Program-made: the position numbers and the translations under genes
Assembly (NCBI GenBank): GCA_004335835.1
Contig: RWJK01001434.1
Span: forward strand, 1-64,000
Direction: 5' to 3'
DNA length: 64,000 nt
Source: Scenedesmus sp. ARA3
Taxonomy: Eukaryota; Chlorophyta; Chlorophyceae; Sphaeropleales; Scenedesmaceae
In this document: in pieces, positions 39,103 to 50,120 of the stretch
How the letters are laid out: every line of letters starts with the position of its first letter
Numbering within the stretch: position 1 is the stretch's first letter
Notes under the pieces: generated by a model
What the model was told of the DNA's origin: nothing
Databases searched by the model: none
Seen by the model: only the letters and a program-made list of their open reading frames with translations

Positions 39103-40401
39103 ATGCTGACGCATCGTCGCGCTCTCTGCTGTAGGTGTTTCCTGCAAACACAGGGGGCTGGGCATCTTGCAGGAGCACCAAGGCTGGCACAGGCACAGCT
39201 GCAGCAAGGTGGCCGCCTTGGCCGTGCAAACGGTGCCACTTCAGAGCAGCATCATGCTGGTCAACAGTGGCTTGTGCGGCAGCAGCAGCAGCAGCAGCAG
39301 GGACATCGCCTGGCAGAGCCGAGTTTGCTGACGGCTTATCCCGGCCAGCCTGTTGCTCACCAAGCACAGCTGCAGACAAGCCCAGAGCCCTGGCAAGCTC
39401 ACCAGCAGCAACAGCAGCAGAACAGGCAGCAGCACCGCCAGCAGCATGTGCGACAGCATCAGCAGCTGCTGTCATCAAGTAGTTCAGCCTCGCAGGACAT
39501 CAGCAACCAACAGCAGCAGCAGCAGCAGCAGGCAACAGCCAAGGGCAGCTGGGCATCAGGTAGGCCAGCAGAGGAGCAGCTCCTGCAAAGTCACCCAGCA
39601 GCTTGGCAGCAGCAAAGGCAGCAGAGTTGCCAGCAACATTATCAGCAGCAGCAGCAACAGCAGCAGTGGCAACAACAAGGGACTGCTTGGGGCCATCCGC
39701 CACCCTCAAGAGCATTGGGCTCGGGCAGCAGCTGCTGTCCTGCAAGCAATGCTGGTGGCACAGCTGTTACTGACAGCACTGAGGCAGCAGCCCCGCTTGC
39801 AGGAAAGGGCGGCAAATGTAATGATCATGAGCTGGATTATGAGAGCTTGTTGGCGGACGATTGGAGCCAGGAACAGGACCAGCAACAGCCTCACCAGCAA
39901 CAGCAGCAGCTGCTGCAGCAGGCACGTCCAACCCAGCAGCACCAGCAGCAGCAGCCACTGCAGAGAGCTGCACCTGAAACGGGGTCAATTGCCGCAGGTA
40001 GCCATGGACCTGTTAGCCTTGGACAGCTGCTGCCTGGCATGATCAATCATGCACAGCAGCGGCAGCAGCAGGGGCAGCAGCAGCGGGACCAGCAGCAGCG
40101 CGGGCAGCAGCAGCAGGGGCAGCAGCAGGCGCAGCAGTGGCAGCAAAGGCAGCAGGCACACTCTAGCAGCTGGGAGCAGCAAGCCAACCTGCAGCATGGC
40201 AACCAGGCACAAATGATGCCTGAGCAGCACAACACGAGACAACTGCAGCAGCAGCAGCCTTCAAGGTATGCACAAGCAAGGCAGGGGCTCCACAATGCCA
40301 CTCCCAGGCCCGCTGCTGGCACAGGACATCCTGTGCTTGTGCCGCCAGAACAGCTGCAGCAGCAGCAGCAGCAGCAGCAGAGCCAATACCAGTACGAGCC
40401 C

Positions 40402-40439
<38 letters not shown>

Positions 40440-43400
40440 CACACCCATCAACTGCCATGCTGTGCGTGCCAGGTGTGCACAGCTGCTGCACAAGCTGTCT
40501 CGCTTTGCAGCAGGAGATGATGACGTGCTGGAGCAGCAGGCACCAGCTGGCACTGGCAACAGCTCCAGGCTTGCTGGTAACAGCAGGAGTGCAGGTGCTG
40601 CAGGCACAGCAGCAGCAGCAGGGCCTGCAGGAGGGGCCAGCAGCAAGCGCTGGCCATGGCTGGCTGCTGAGCGCAGAGATGCAGAAGGCAGGACACCAGG
40701 TGACTGAGTTGTTCGATTAGGCGGCTTCATGGGCGGCTTGCACTGGCCTGCGCCTCATAGTATTCATGACACACCTGCAACTTGCTTGTTCAACATCGGG
40801 AGCTTTTTAACACTTCTGCTGCTGCTGCTGCTGCTGCTTCCCCTGATGATCTGCGTGCCCTGCGCACCTGCAGGCAGCCCCGGTTACGATCCCAGCACCC
40901 TGCTCATCCCGCCTGCTGCGCTGGCCTCCATGAGCGAGTTCATGCGCCAGTTCTGGGGCCTCAAGGCGCGCGCCATGGACATCGTGCTGTTCGTGAGGCA
41001 CGGCAGGTGAGGTCGGAGGTGCATGCGTGGATGCCTGCCATTGTATGAGCTGTGCGGGACCTGAAACTGTTGTTTGGACAGCGGCGCGCCTGATTTGCAC
41101 CACGCGGTCCTGTATCGCGCCTTGCTTGGCCGCTTGCTTTGCCTTTGTTGTGCACGTGGTCGTTGCAGTCAGGGCACGGCACTTGGGCAGTACTTCGGGC
41201 CATGACGCATAGTGTCCCCAGGCCGGCCACCCAGCCACATATGCTTTCCTGTCGCTGCCTTCCCTTCTCTTACTAACTTCATCTGCCTGCTCCCCTGCTG
41301 CAACACTGTTTGTTGGCGTTGGCCCGTCCTGCACTTACTTTACCAATCTGCCGCTGAACCGCTGCGCCAGCTTCTACAACCTGTTTGACGTGGACGCTGA
41401 CGTGGGGCTGCGCATCGGGCTCAACCTGAGCGGCCCGCCAGCAGCCAACTTCTGGAAGGTCAGCCAGCACACCACCAAAGTAGCGCTTGATAGGATAAGA
41501 TAGGGCATGTGCAGCAGCGCCGTGACAGCTGATGGCCATTCAGCAGTTGCATTGGTGCTGTCGCCACAGCGTATTCACTATAGTGGCGCACATCTGGTGG
41601 TGATGACGATGTGTGTGTGCAAGTCTGGGGTGCAGCGTGGCACTATGCACGGCTCTGCAGTCAAGTTGCCTCAAATTTCCTGTGGTGTGGCTGGCTGTGC
41701 TTGCAGGTGGGCTGCCACAAGGACTACTTTGCAACCTGGTGTGCCAAGGTGAGCAACAGCACTGCAGCAAGCCAGCGCTGCATGCAGCCATCTGCCAACT
41801 GCTAATCAGCGGCAGCACATGCACAAATTACACATCTGCCGGGACATCCAAGTACGGCTCTAAAGCATAGTAGGGGTGCTGCTCTGGGCTGCTGCCTGTC
41901 CACTACCGCTGCTGCAATGAACCAATAGATACAACCAAACACAATCGTACGGAACGCAAATCAATGGTTTCCTGCAGGTGCTGGCGCAGGGCTACAGTGT
42001 GGGCCGTGTGGAGGAGATGCCAGCAGCAGCAGGCCGCGCCAGGGGCGGCAGGCTGCTGGAGCGGCGGCTGGTGCGCATCTACAGCCCTGGCACTGCAGTG
42101 GAGGGGCTGCTGGCGGTGAGTGGCGCTGGTGGTGATGATGTGAATGTATTCAGAGGGCACATTTGTTATCATTTGTGTGGGGCATGGGTTTGTGGGAAGG
42201 TGCCTGCATGCGTGCTGTGTTGCAGCATCAGCAAGGACTTGCAGCATCTGCTGGGCGCGATCTTCTCGGGGTGTCTGTCTGTTGCTGGCAGTAGTCAGTG
42301 GTGACCTGCATGTGCCTGCTGCTTGCTGCTGCAGGATGACTTGGACCACAGAGTACAACCCATCCTGTGCATTGTGGAGCTGCCAATAAACAGCAGCAGC
42401 GACACCACAAACCAACCGCAGCATCAGCAGCAGCAGCGCAAGGCTGGACACAGCATGTGGGGAGCGCCAAAGTGTGCCCCAGCAGTAGCACCGCCACTAG
42501 CAGTCGCAGAATCAAGTGGGACTGTCATTGGCCTGTGCCTGCTGGATGTTGCGTCAGGGCAGTGCCATGTGGGCAGCTTCAGCACTGCAGCTGGTGACTC
42601 CCGAGCAGCGCTTGCTACTGCGCTGCTCATGCATGACCCTGTGGAATGCATTGCGCTGCGTAACAACCTGCATGGCGCCACAGCCACACTCGTCACACGG
42701 CATTGTGAGCTCAAGGGCTGCTCAGCACCTGGTGCAGCGATCGGTGGCAGCAGTGGGGCTGCAGGAAAGCACGTGCCAGGCCTGTCATGGCTTCCTGCAA
42801 GCGCTGCTGCAGCAGTGCTGGGCAGTCCAATGCAGCTGCTGGCAGAGCACCTGCCTCCGCAGGCTGCGCAGCAGCTGCAGGCGCTGCTGTCAGGCCCCAG
42901 CAGCGGCGCAGCTGCTGCTGCCGCTGCCGGGGCGTTGGCTGTGTGTGTGCGGCAGCTGCAGCGCTGCAGCCTGGCGGCTGATGTGCTGCCTACGCTGCAG
43001 CTGGCTGGGCTTGACGGCATGGCCACAGCAGCAGCGGCGGCACAGGGGCCAGGTAGGTTGATGTGCTGCTGCTCAGCAGTGTGTGCTGTTGCATTGCATG
43101 AAGAACTGCAGTGTGCACTGTGCCAGCAGCTGCAATCTGCCAGCGCTGTGTTTGACGAGCTCCGTGTGCATATGCAACCTGATCATGTGTTGCACAACAC
43201 CTTGCGTTGTCGTGACATGATGTGCAGATATCGCTGCTGCTATCAGCCTGTAGCAAAAGCCAGATCCTGCCCTCTATGCACCACATGGCTTGCCTGCAAC
43301 ATGCTGCCAACATACCTGATGGCAGCAGCACACACAACAGGTAGTATGTGTGTCACCCTAGTAGCTCAGGCTTGTTCTCATGCTGCTGCGGCGTCCATCC

Positions 43401-46283
43401 TGCCACCTTGCACTGCTTGCAGCACCAATGCTGCTTGATGAGAAGGCTATCCTCACACTGGACCTGCTGGCTCCCAGCAGCAGCGGCGCAGGTGCTGCTG
43501 CAGTGGGCAGCAGCAGCAGCAGTGGTGCAGAGACGCTGCTGCAGCTGCTGGACCGCGCAGCGAGCCCGGCAGGCAGGCGACTTTTGCGGCAGTGGATCTC
43601 CAGGTAAGCAGGGGACCTGGGTATACGCGTAGGTGCTGGTTATGAACCTTCCTTGTCTTGCCAGAAGTGCAGTGCTTTGTTGGGCGTCTTCGTGCCCTTG
43701 TCTTCAGATATAAGTTAGGCTATTGACGACCGTAATTGCAGCGGCCTGCACACAGCACCTCATGCCTGTCTGTTTCTTAGCTCTGCTGCTTTTGCCGCTC
43801 ATGGCCTGCAGACCACTGACAGTGGTGTCAGCCATTGAAGAGCGGCTGGATGTGGTTGACACCTTCCTGGCACACCCTGCGCCAGCAGCCACGCTGCAGC
43901 AGCACCTGGCAGGCCTGCCTGATGCTGACAGGCTGCTGCCTAAGGCCGCAGCAGCCCTACGTGCCCTGCAGCAGCAGCAGCAGCCTGAGCAGCAGCAAGG
44001 CGGCCACATGCAGTTGCAGCAGCAGCAGCCGCTGTTTGACCCTAATGACACGTGTGCTGTTGAGGCGAAGAGGGCAGCTTGGAAGGCTCTGATAGCACTG
44101 CCAGCCTGCTTGATGGGGTGGGTGGCTGCACACGCCAGCTGTAGCAGCGCGTAGAAATGAGCTGCATGTGTAAGCACACCAAGTGATGTTCCACATTGTG
44201 TCAGAACTGTGCATGCACCATGTGGAAACAACACAGCCCAACCATGCGTGTTTGGTGGTATGCTGGTGATCCACTGACGCCTGCTCTGCCGCTGCTGCTG
44301 CTGTGCGGGCTTGCATCTTCCAACACCTTCCAATGCTCAGGTTTGTTGAGGCTGTTGCTCTGATGAACAGGCAGCTCAGCCAGCAGGGAGTGGCCACTAA
44401 GAAGCTGCCGCTGCTGCACAAGGCAGCGCTGGCAGCAGCAAAGGCAGCCATACCTGCACAGCGCATCTTCCAGGTGCTGAATGGTGCCCAGTGGGCTAAA
44501 GCAGGAGGGGCTGCGGGTGCCAGCAAAGACCCTGCTGGCATGGGCGCTCCAGGAGTGGCAGGCAGGCAACCACGCAACAATGCAGGAGATAGCAGCAGCA
44601 GCAGCAGCAATGATGGCGGCTTTGGGCATGTGCAGCTTGCGCCGGGTGCTGATGAAGCAGTTGATGCAGCTGCAGGAGCTGCGCAGCAGCAGCAGGCAGA
44701 GTTTGATGCAGCCGTTGCAGATGTGCTGGCAGCGTACGGCAGCAACCCAGGCTGCGGCGGTACAACAGCAACAGCACGCGGCTTTGCATCCCACCAGCTG
44801 CAGCGGGGCACTGCGCTGGGTGCTGCTGTGCACCGTGCCTTTCTTGGTGATGCACAGCAAGGCGTGCTGTGCCTAGTGGTGCGGCCGCCACCAGGTACCA
44901 ATGCTGCGGCAGCTGCAGCGTCTCGAGACTTCCAAGGCTATGGGAGCGTGCAACAACAGCAGCACCAGATAGGAGCTCATATCTGGGTGCAGCAGCTGCT
45001 GCTGCCTGGACATGTGCTGCTGAAGCTGGAACCTGTGGCAGGATCAGGAGTAGCTGCTGCTGCTGCAGGACCAACTGCAGCTGGCAGAGGTAGGGGCAGG
45101 GGTTCCAGGGGCGGTAGGGGCAAAGGCCGCAACGCAGCAGCAGCGGAAGTGTGTGATGAGGACGGCTTGCTGCTGCTGCAGCTGGAGGTGCCAGAGCTTG
45201 CATGCCTTGCTGAGGAGCTGCAGCAGGCTCAGCAGCAGCTGGCTGCTGCTGCTGCAGCTGCAGTTGGCAGGGCGGCGGCTGCCTTCTTGGGCAGTTATGG
45301 CATGTTTAAAGCCATGGTGGCAGCAGCAGCAGAGCTGGATGTGCTTGCTGGCTTTGCTGCCTTAGCTGGAAATGCAGCGGCAGGCTCATTCAGCAGGCCG
45401 CGCTTTGCAGCAGCTGGCACAGCGCAGGCTGCAGCAGCAGCAGGTGCTGGCGCAGCTGCAGGCAGTGGAGGCTCCTCGCCTGTGCTGCAGTTTGATGGGC
45501 TGTGGCATCCGCTGATGGGCCAGTCTGCTGCGGGTGGCAGCGGGGGCTGTGTGGTGCCGAATGATGTGCAGCTGGGCGGTGACAGGCCGACAGCAATGCT
45601 GCTGACAGGTGAGAGGGTTGCAGCTATTCTACAGCATAATGCTGCGTGGTGTATGTGACAGTGGCAGCCTGGTTTTGGCAGATGGTGGCAGCAGGTATGA
45701 AAATACAAGCAACGGGCCTGGTGTATTTCAGGCGTTGGCGTACCCTGCTGGGTGGGCGCTTGTTTGCCAGAATCCAGCTGGCATCAAACTTCCACCAGCA
45801 GACCACCATTTGCAACAAGCTGTGACTACTCATATGCACCACACTGCTTGTGTGCTGTAACTTCTGCCTGCGCTCAAGCCGTAATGCTTGCTTGCTGTGC
45901 CCGACCCCGCTGCTCTTACAGGTGCCAACATGGGTGGCAAGTCCACGCTGCTGCGTGCCGTGTGTCTGGCTGTGATCATGGCGCAGTGCGGCTGCCACGT
46001 GCCTGCAGCTGCCTGCTGCCTGAGCCCGGTGGACGCAACCTACACTCGGCTTGGTGAGGGGCTGCCTGTAGATTACGATATCATGTTGTTTAGGGTCCAC
46101 ACATTCTGATGCCCAGCAGAGGCTTCCGCTTCATGTGGCTGCGGAAGCACCCCTGTAGTTAGAGATGCCAGAGTGACCTGTAGGTAGCATTGCTGGTAAT
46201 GTTTCCACTAACCATGTCGTCTGCCTATGCTGGTGCAGACCTGTAGTCCCGCCATCAAGACGATGATACTCATCTGCTCGTGG

Positions 46284-46321
<38 letters not shown>

Positions 46322-46871
46322 GCCTGCAGGCGCGTCTGACGCCATCATGTGTGGCCACAGCACATTCATGGTGGAGATGAGTGAGACTGCCGCATGCCTG
46401 GCAGCAGCAACGCCAGCCTCACTCATTGTATTGGACGAGTTGGGGCGAGGCACCAGCACACACGACGGCTATGCAATCGCATTTGCAGTCCTGCAGCGGC
46501 TGGCCTGCCCCGAGCAGCAGCAGCAGATGCAGATGCAGCACATGCGACAGGACCACGCCTGGCCCAGCAGCAGCAGCAGTAGCAGCGCGGCGAGGCCCCG
46601 GCTGCTGTTTGCCACGCACTACCACCGCCTCAACAGTGAGCCGGAGTTGAAAGGCCACGTGCAGTGCTGCCACATGGCCACAGCGTATGACAAGGCATGC
46701 GGGCGGCTGGTGCACCTGTACAAGCTGAAGCCTGGGGCAGCACCTGCAGGCTCCAGTGGCATAGAGGTGGCTGCACTGGCTGGCCTGCCGCAGAGCTTGG
46801 TGCACAGGGCAGCGGCAGTTGCTGCTGCTATGGAGGCGCAGTATGAGCATCCACCCGTGCGGCATGTGTAG
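39103..46871 (+). CDS. MSH7: MutS homologue, MSH6/MSH7 group, most like plant MSH7
   Basis: Eleven exons: 39103-40699, 40874-41006, 41371-41458, 41707-41748, 41978-42115, 42335-43052, 43423-43603, 43812-44117, 44341-45608, 45922-46053, 46330-46871; about 1714 residues, inflated by Gln/Ala-rich inserts. MutS proteins pair with MSH2 and recognise mismatches in the nucleus. Seen: a Gln-rich N terminus, [13 protein letters not shown] and the mismatch-binding domain I ([18 protein letters not shown]), connector and lever regions, Walker [10 protein letters not shown] (1491-1499), [15 protein letters not shown], Walker [13 protein letters not shown] (Asp1570, Glu1571) and [19 protein letters not shown] and the C-terminal VHLYKLKPG.. 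VAALAGLP favour MSH7 over MSH6. Odd: the F-x-E motif reads FYN, GPNMGGKS reads GANMGGKS, and the usual SYG before the last helices is GSSG. No PWWP domain is seen. The start is the first Met of the long frame and could be extended by an upstream exon. Confidence 0.88.
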
Positions 46872-47233
46872 AGCGAAAAATTATCCAGGTTCAAGCATGC
46901 AGGGTGCATGCACGACAGTCATGTCTGCGGCTAGTGGCAAGTGCCTTTGTGGTTTTGGGGTCGCTGTGGCTGTGGCTGCGACACACAGCTGGGTTAGTTG
47001 CCAAATGACATGCAGGTCAAAAGGCCAGCAGTGATATGGAGGACCCGTGACGAGTCTCCAGCACTTTCAGCTTGCATGGTGGTTAGAGACTGTTTTGCGC
47101 TTTTGGTCAGGTCACGTTTGCAACAGCATCACGCGCGAGACTGATGTCAGATGACATCTGACATGTCATGACGAACCAGTCTTGCTGACTGATGTCACCT
47201 GCCGGTGCTGACAAGGAGATAGTGAGACAAGCT

Positions 47234-47317
47234 TGACTCTGGCGGGAATTGAACCCACCACCTGGTGCACATGCACTTGCATGCGTGTGCGCAGGGCTCA
47301 GACCACTGAGCAGAGCC
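47234..47317 (-). tRNA. tRNA-like sequence (degenerate tRNA, intron-bearing tRNA, or tRNA-derived SINE head)
   Basis: On the minus strand, GGCTCTG at the 5' end pairs with CAGAGTC at the 3' end (one G-U), followed by a discriminator A. A T arm is clear: GTGGG, loop TTCAATT, CCCGC. A D arm (CTCA/TGAG or GCTC/GAGC) holds an A-box-like TGCTCAGTGG, and the T arm holds a B-box GGTTCAATTCC, so a pol III promoter is present. The middle is abnormal: 37 bases with a self-pairing GCATGC..GTGCATGTGC and only a CCTG/CAGG stem, and the two bases between acceptor and D arm are missing. No anticodon is assigned. Confidence 0.45.
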
Positions 47318-48879
47318 GGTGCTGTCGTGTTGTTCGAGCTTTGTGGCCAGGCCCCGTAGCAGGTCGATGCCGTCTAACGCAACCCGCAAAGGAGAGGTGC
47401 GACACGCCTGATTAGGGTTTCTTAGACACCACGCCACCCTAACAACAACCGAGCATGTATTTTTTTGTTTTGTTGCGAAATAAATGTGGATGACAAGGTC
47501 GCCAGGCGTCGGGGGATGATCAGGGCTTGCCTGCAGGCAGCATGAAAAGCAGGCGAGTTGTAAGCAGCAAGCTCAGTGTGCACATTCAAGGCAGCAGCGC
47601 AGCGCATTGCTGCACAGCTCAAGACATTCAACAGTGCACAATGGTAGAAAAGCCAGCTACAGCAGGATACGTGATCATTTCCTAGACTGCGGCAGCGCCA
47701 ACACCGGGATTGCATGGGCATGCGTGCAGTGCTATCTCGGCCATGCAATGCCAGCCAGCAAATGATCCTTGCACACCTGTCTTGCGATAGCCGGGAGTAG
47801 AGACGCATCTTCACTTCACTCTGTTGACCATGACATCTGTGCAGGATGAAAACATGCGGAGAGTAAGACGGAGGGTTTCTTTCAAGTACTAGTTGGGGCG
47901 ACAGACAAAGCTGTTGATGCTGGCTAAGGGCTGAGCTGCTGCTGTTGCTGCCAAGCTGCTGCTGCTGTACTGCCGCTGCCACTCTTGCTGTGCTGCTGCT
48001 GCTGCCGCTGCTGGCTGTGGTGCTCAAACTGACGACTGCCCTGCTGCTAGAGACAAACATCATGTGCGTGTACTTACCTCGGGTGTTGTGGTACTCTTTG
48101 GTGTGCGTGTGTGGCGAGTCTGTTGACCATGATGTGCCTGCGTAGGATAAAAGCACATGCAGAGAGTCAGACGGGTGTTTGTCTCAAGCAGATGTGGGGG
48201 CGACAGACATAGCAGGTGATGCAGGCTAAGGACTGAGCTGCTGCTGCTGTTGCTGCCAAGCTGTTGCTGCTGTACTGCGGCTGCCACTAGTGCTGCTTGT
48301 ATGCTGCGTCTGTGCTGCTGCTGCTGCTGCTGCTGCTTGTGCTGACGACTGCCCTGCTGCTGATGACAAACATCCACGTGTGTGTACTTAGCTCGGATGT
48401 TGTGGTACTCTTTGGTGTGCGTGTGTGGCGAGTCTGTTGACCATGATGTGCCTGCGCAGGATAAAAGCACATGCAGAGAGTAAGACGGGGAGTTGTCTCA
48501 AGCAGATGTGAGGGCGACAGACGTAGCAGATAATGCGGGCTAAGGGCTGAGCTGCTGCTGTTGCTGCCAAGCTATTGCTACTGTACTGCGGCTGCCACTA
48601 GTGCTGCGCCTGTGCTGCTGCTGCTGCTGCTGCTGCTGCTGGCTGTGGTGCTGAAGCTGACAACTGCCCTGCTGCTGATGACAAACCATCCCCGTGTGTG
48701 TACTTAGCTCAGGTGTTGTGGTACTCTTTGGTGTGCTTGTGTGGGCAGTCTGTTGACCATGATGTGCCTGCGCAGGATGAAGAACGTGCAGAGAGTCAGA
48801 CGGGTGTTTGTCTCAAGCAGATGGGGGGGCGACACAGACATAGCAGGTAGTGCGGGCTAAGGGCTGAGCTGCTGCTGTT

Positions 48880-49063
48880 GCATACATTACATTACATTAC
48901 ATTACATGCTCCACTCAACGAGGAGTGGGAATCCCAGTCAGGAGCCAACGAGAGGCTCATAGGGGGAGGAAACATCGAAGAACAACTCATCATCGTCCAA
49001 ACCGTCAGACGAAAACGCAGAAAAAAACTCATCAGCATCATCAATACTACCAAGCTGTTGCTA
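48880..49063 (-). mobile_element. 5'-truncated non-LTR retrotransposon 3' end (LINE-like)
   Basis: About 184 bp interrupt one unit of the tandem array. Read on the minus strand it ends with a small hairpin (CCACTC, loop, GAGTGG) followed by a TGTAATGTAATG microsatellite tail of five or so units, the usual 3' architecture of LINEs. Upstream in that orientation is AT-rich sequence unlike the array. The word CCAAGCTGTTGCT is doubled at one edge (about 49049-49078), possibly a target-site duplication. No reverse transcriptase domain remains. Confidence 0.5.
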
Positions 49064-49109
49064 CCAAGCTGTTGCTGCTGTACTGCGGCTGCCACTAGTG
49101 CTGCATCTG

Positions 49110-49142
<33 letters not shown>

Positions 49143-49274
49143 CTGTGGTGCTGAAGCTGACGACTGCCCTGCTGCTGATGACAAACCATCCACGTGTGTG
49201 TACTTAGCTCGGGTGTTGTGGTACTCTTTGGTGTGCTTGTGTGGGCAGTCTGTTGACCATGATGTGCCTGCGCA

Positions 49275-49324
49275 NNNNNNNNNNNNNNNNNNNNNNNNNN
49301 NNNNNNNNNNNNNNNNNNNNNNNN
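49275..49324. other. assembly gap (50 N) inside the tandem array
   Basis: Fifty N bases sit in a repeat unit between two near-identical TGATGTGCCTGCGCA flanks. A fixed 50-N gap in a tandem array usually stands for an unknown number of collapsed units. Confidence 0.99.
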
Positions 49325-49740
49325 GATGTGCCTGCGCAGGATGAAGAACGTGCAGAGAGTCAGACGGGTGTTTGTCTCAAGCAGATGTGGGGGCGACAGA
49401 CATAGCAGGTAATGCGGGCTAAGGGCTGAGCTGCTGCTGTTGCTGCCAAGCTGTTGCTGCTGTACTGCGGCTGCCACTAGTGCTGCTTCTATGCTGCGTC
49501 TGTGCTGCTGCTGCTGCTGCTGCTGCTGGCTGTTGTGCTGAAGCTGACGACTGCCCTGCTGATGCTGATGTACATGAAGTTGGGGCTAGCTTGGCTGAGC
49601 TGCTGCTGCTGCTGTCCTGCTTCTGCGGGTATTGCTGCTGCTTTGCTGTTGTTAGTGTGCTGAAACTTGCGGCTGCTATGGCTGTGACGGCTGTGGCGGC
49701 TGTGAGGACGGTGCAAGTCAAATCTTTGAAGCTCAGGGCG

Positions 49741-49815
49741 GGTCAGGTCGGGTCAGGTCAGGTCAGGTCAGGTCAGGTCAGGTCAGGTCAGGTCAGGTCA
49801 GGTCAGGTCAGGTCA
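49741..49815 (+). repeat. (GGTCA)15 minisatellite
   Basis: Fifteen pentamer units with one GGTCG variant (second unit) run without break, flanked by GCGGGTCAGGTC-like sequence on the left and GGTCAAGCGGGGCAGGGTAG on the right. No coding frame is involved. Confidence 0.95.
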
Positions 49816-50120
49816 AGGGTCAAGCGGGGCAGGGTAGGGCGGCCCTGCAGGAAGCACAAGATGTGTCACAGGGTGTGAAATTAGAAGTGGCTGCAGATGA
49901 AGCTCTTCAACACTGCAGGTATGCTTTGCACAAGCAGCGTACAACACAGCATGCAAGGAGGCTGGCTGGCAGGCACAGCAAGTCAGGCTGTTCAGCATAC
50001 ATGCATACAATACATTCACATAACACGCACGCACGCATGCACGCACTCACGCACGCATGCACCAACGCATCCAACAACGGGTGTTGCCTCACCCTGCCAC
50101 AATCTATGGATGTAGCTTGC

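Larger units (their letters stand above)
47821..49480. repeat. tandem array of ~300-316-bp units
   Basis: The marker CTGTTGACCATGA recurs at 47821, 48120, 48434, 48750 and 49250 (periods 299, 314, 316 and 500), and a further partial unit follows the N gap at 49325. Each unit holds, in order, a GATGAAAACATGC-like stretch, AGAGAGTCAGACGG, GGGGGCGACAGACATAGCAG, a CTG-rich tract of variable length, CGACTGCCCTGCTGCTG, ATGACAAACATC and GTTGTGGTACTCTTTGGTGT. The 500-bp period is explained by a 184-bp insertion. The variable CTG tract is the fastest-changing part. Confidence 0.9.
46872..50120. other. repeat-rich intergenic region
   Basis: No protein-coding exon supported. It contains a near-palindrome (about 47144-47168), a tRNA-like sequence, a ~300-bp tandem array with a LINE 3' end and an N gap, a pentamer minisatellite, and a CACGCA/GCATGC-rich simple stretch at about 50025-50065. 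Confidence 0.6.

Noticed and set aside
47422..48156. 244-residue minus-strand open frame in the tandem array
   Set aside because: It reads repeat units and CTG tracts (Gln/Ser runs); no family and no conserved frame between units.
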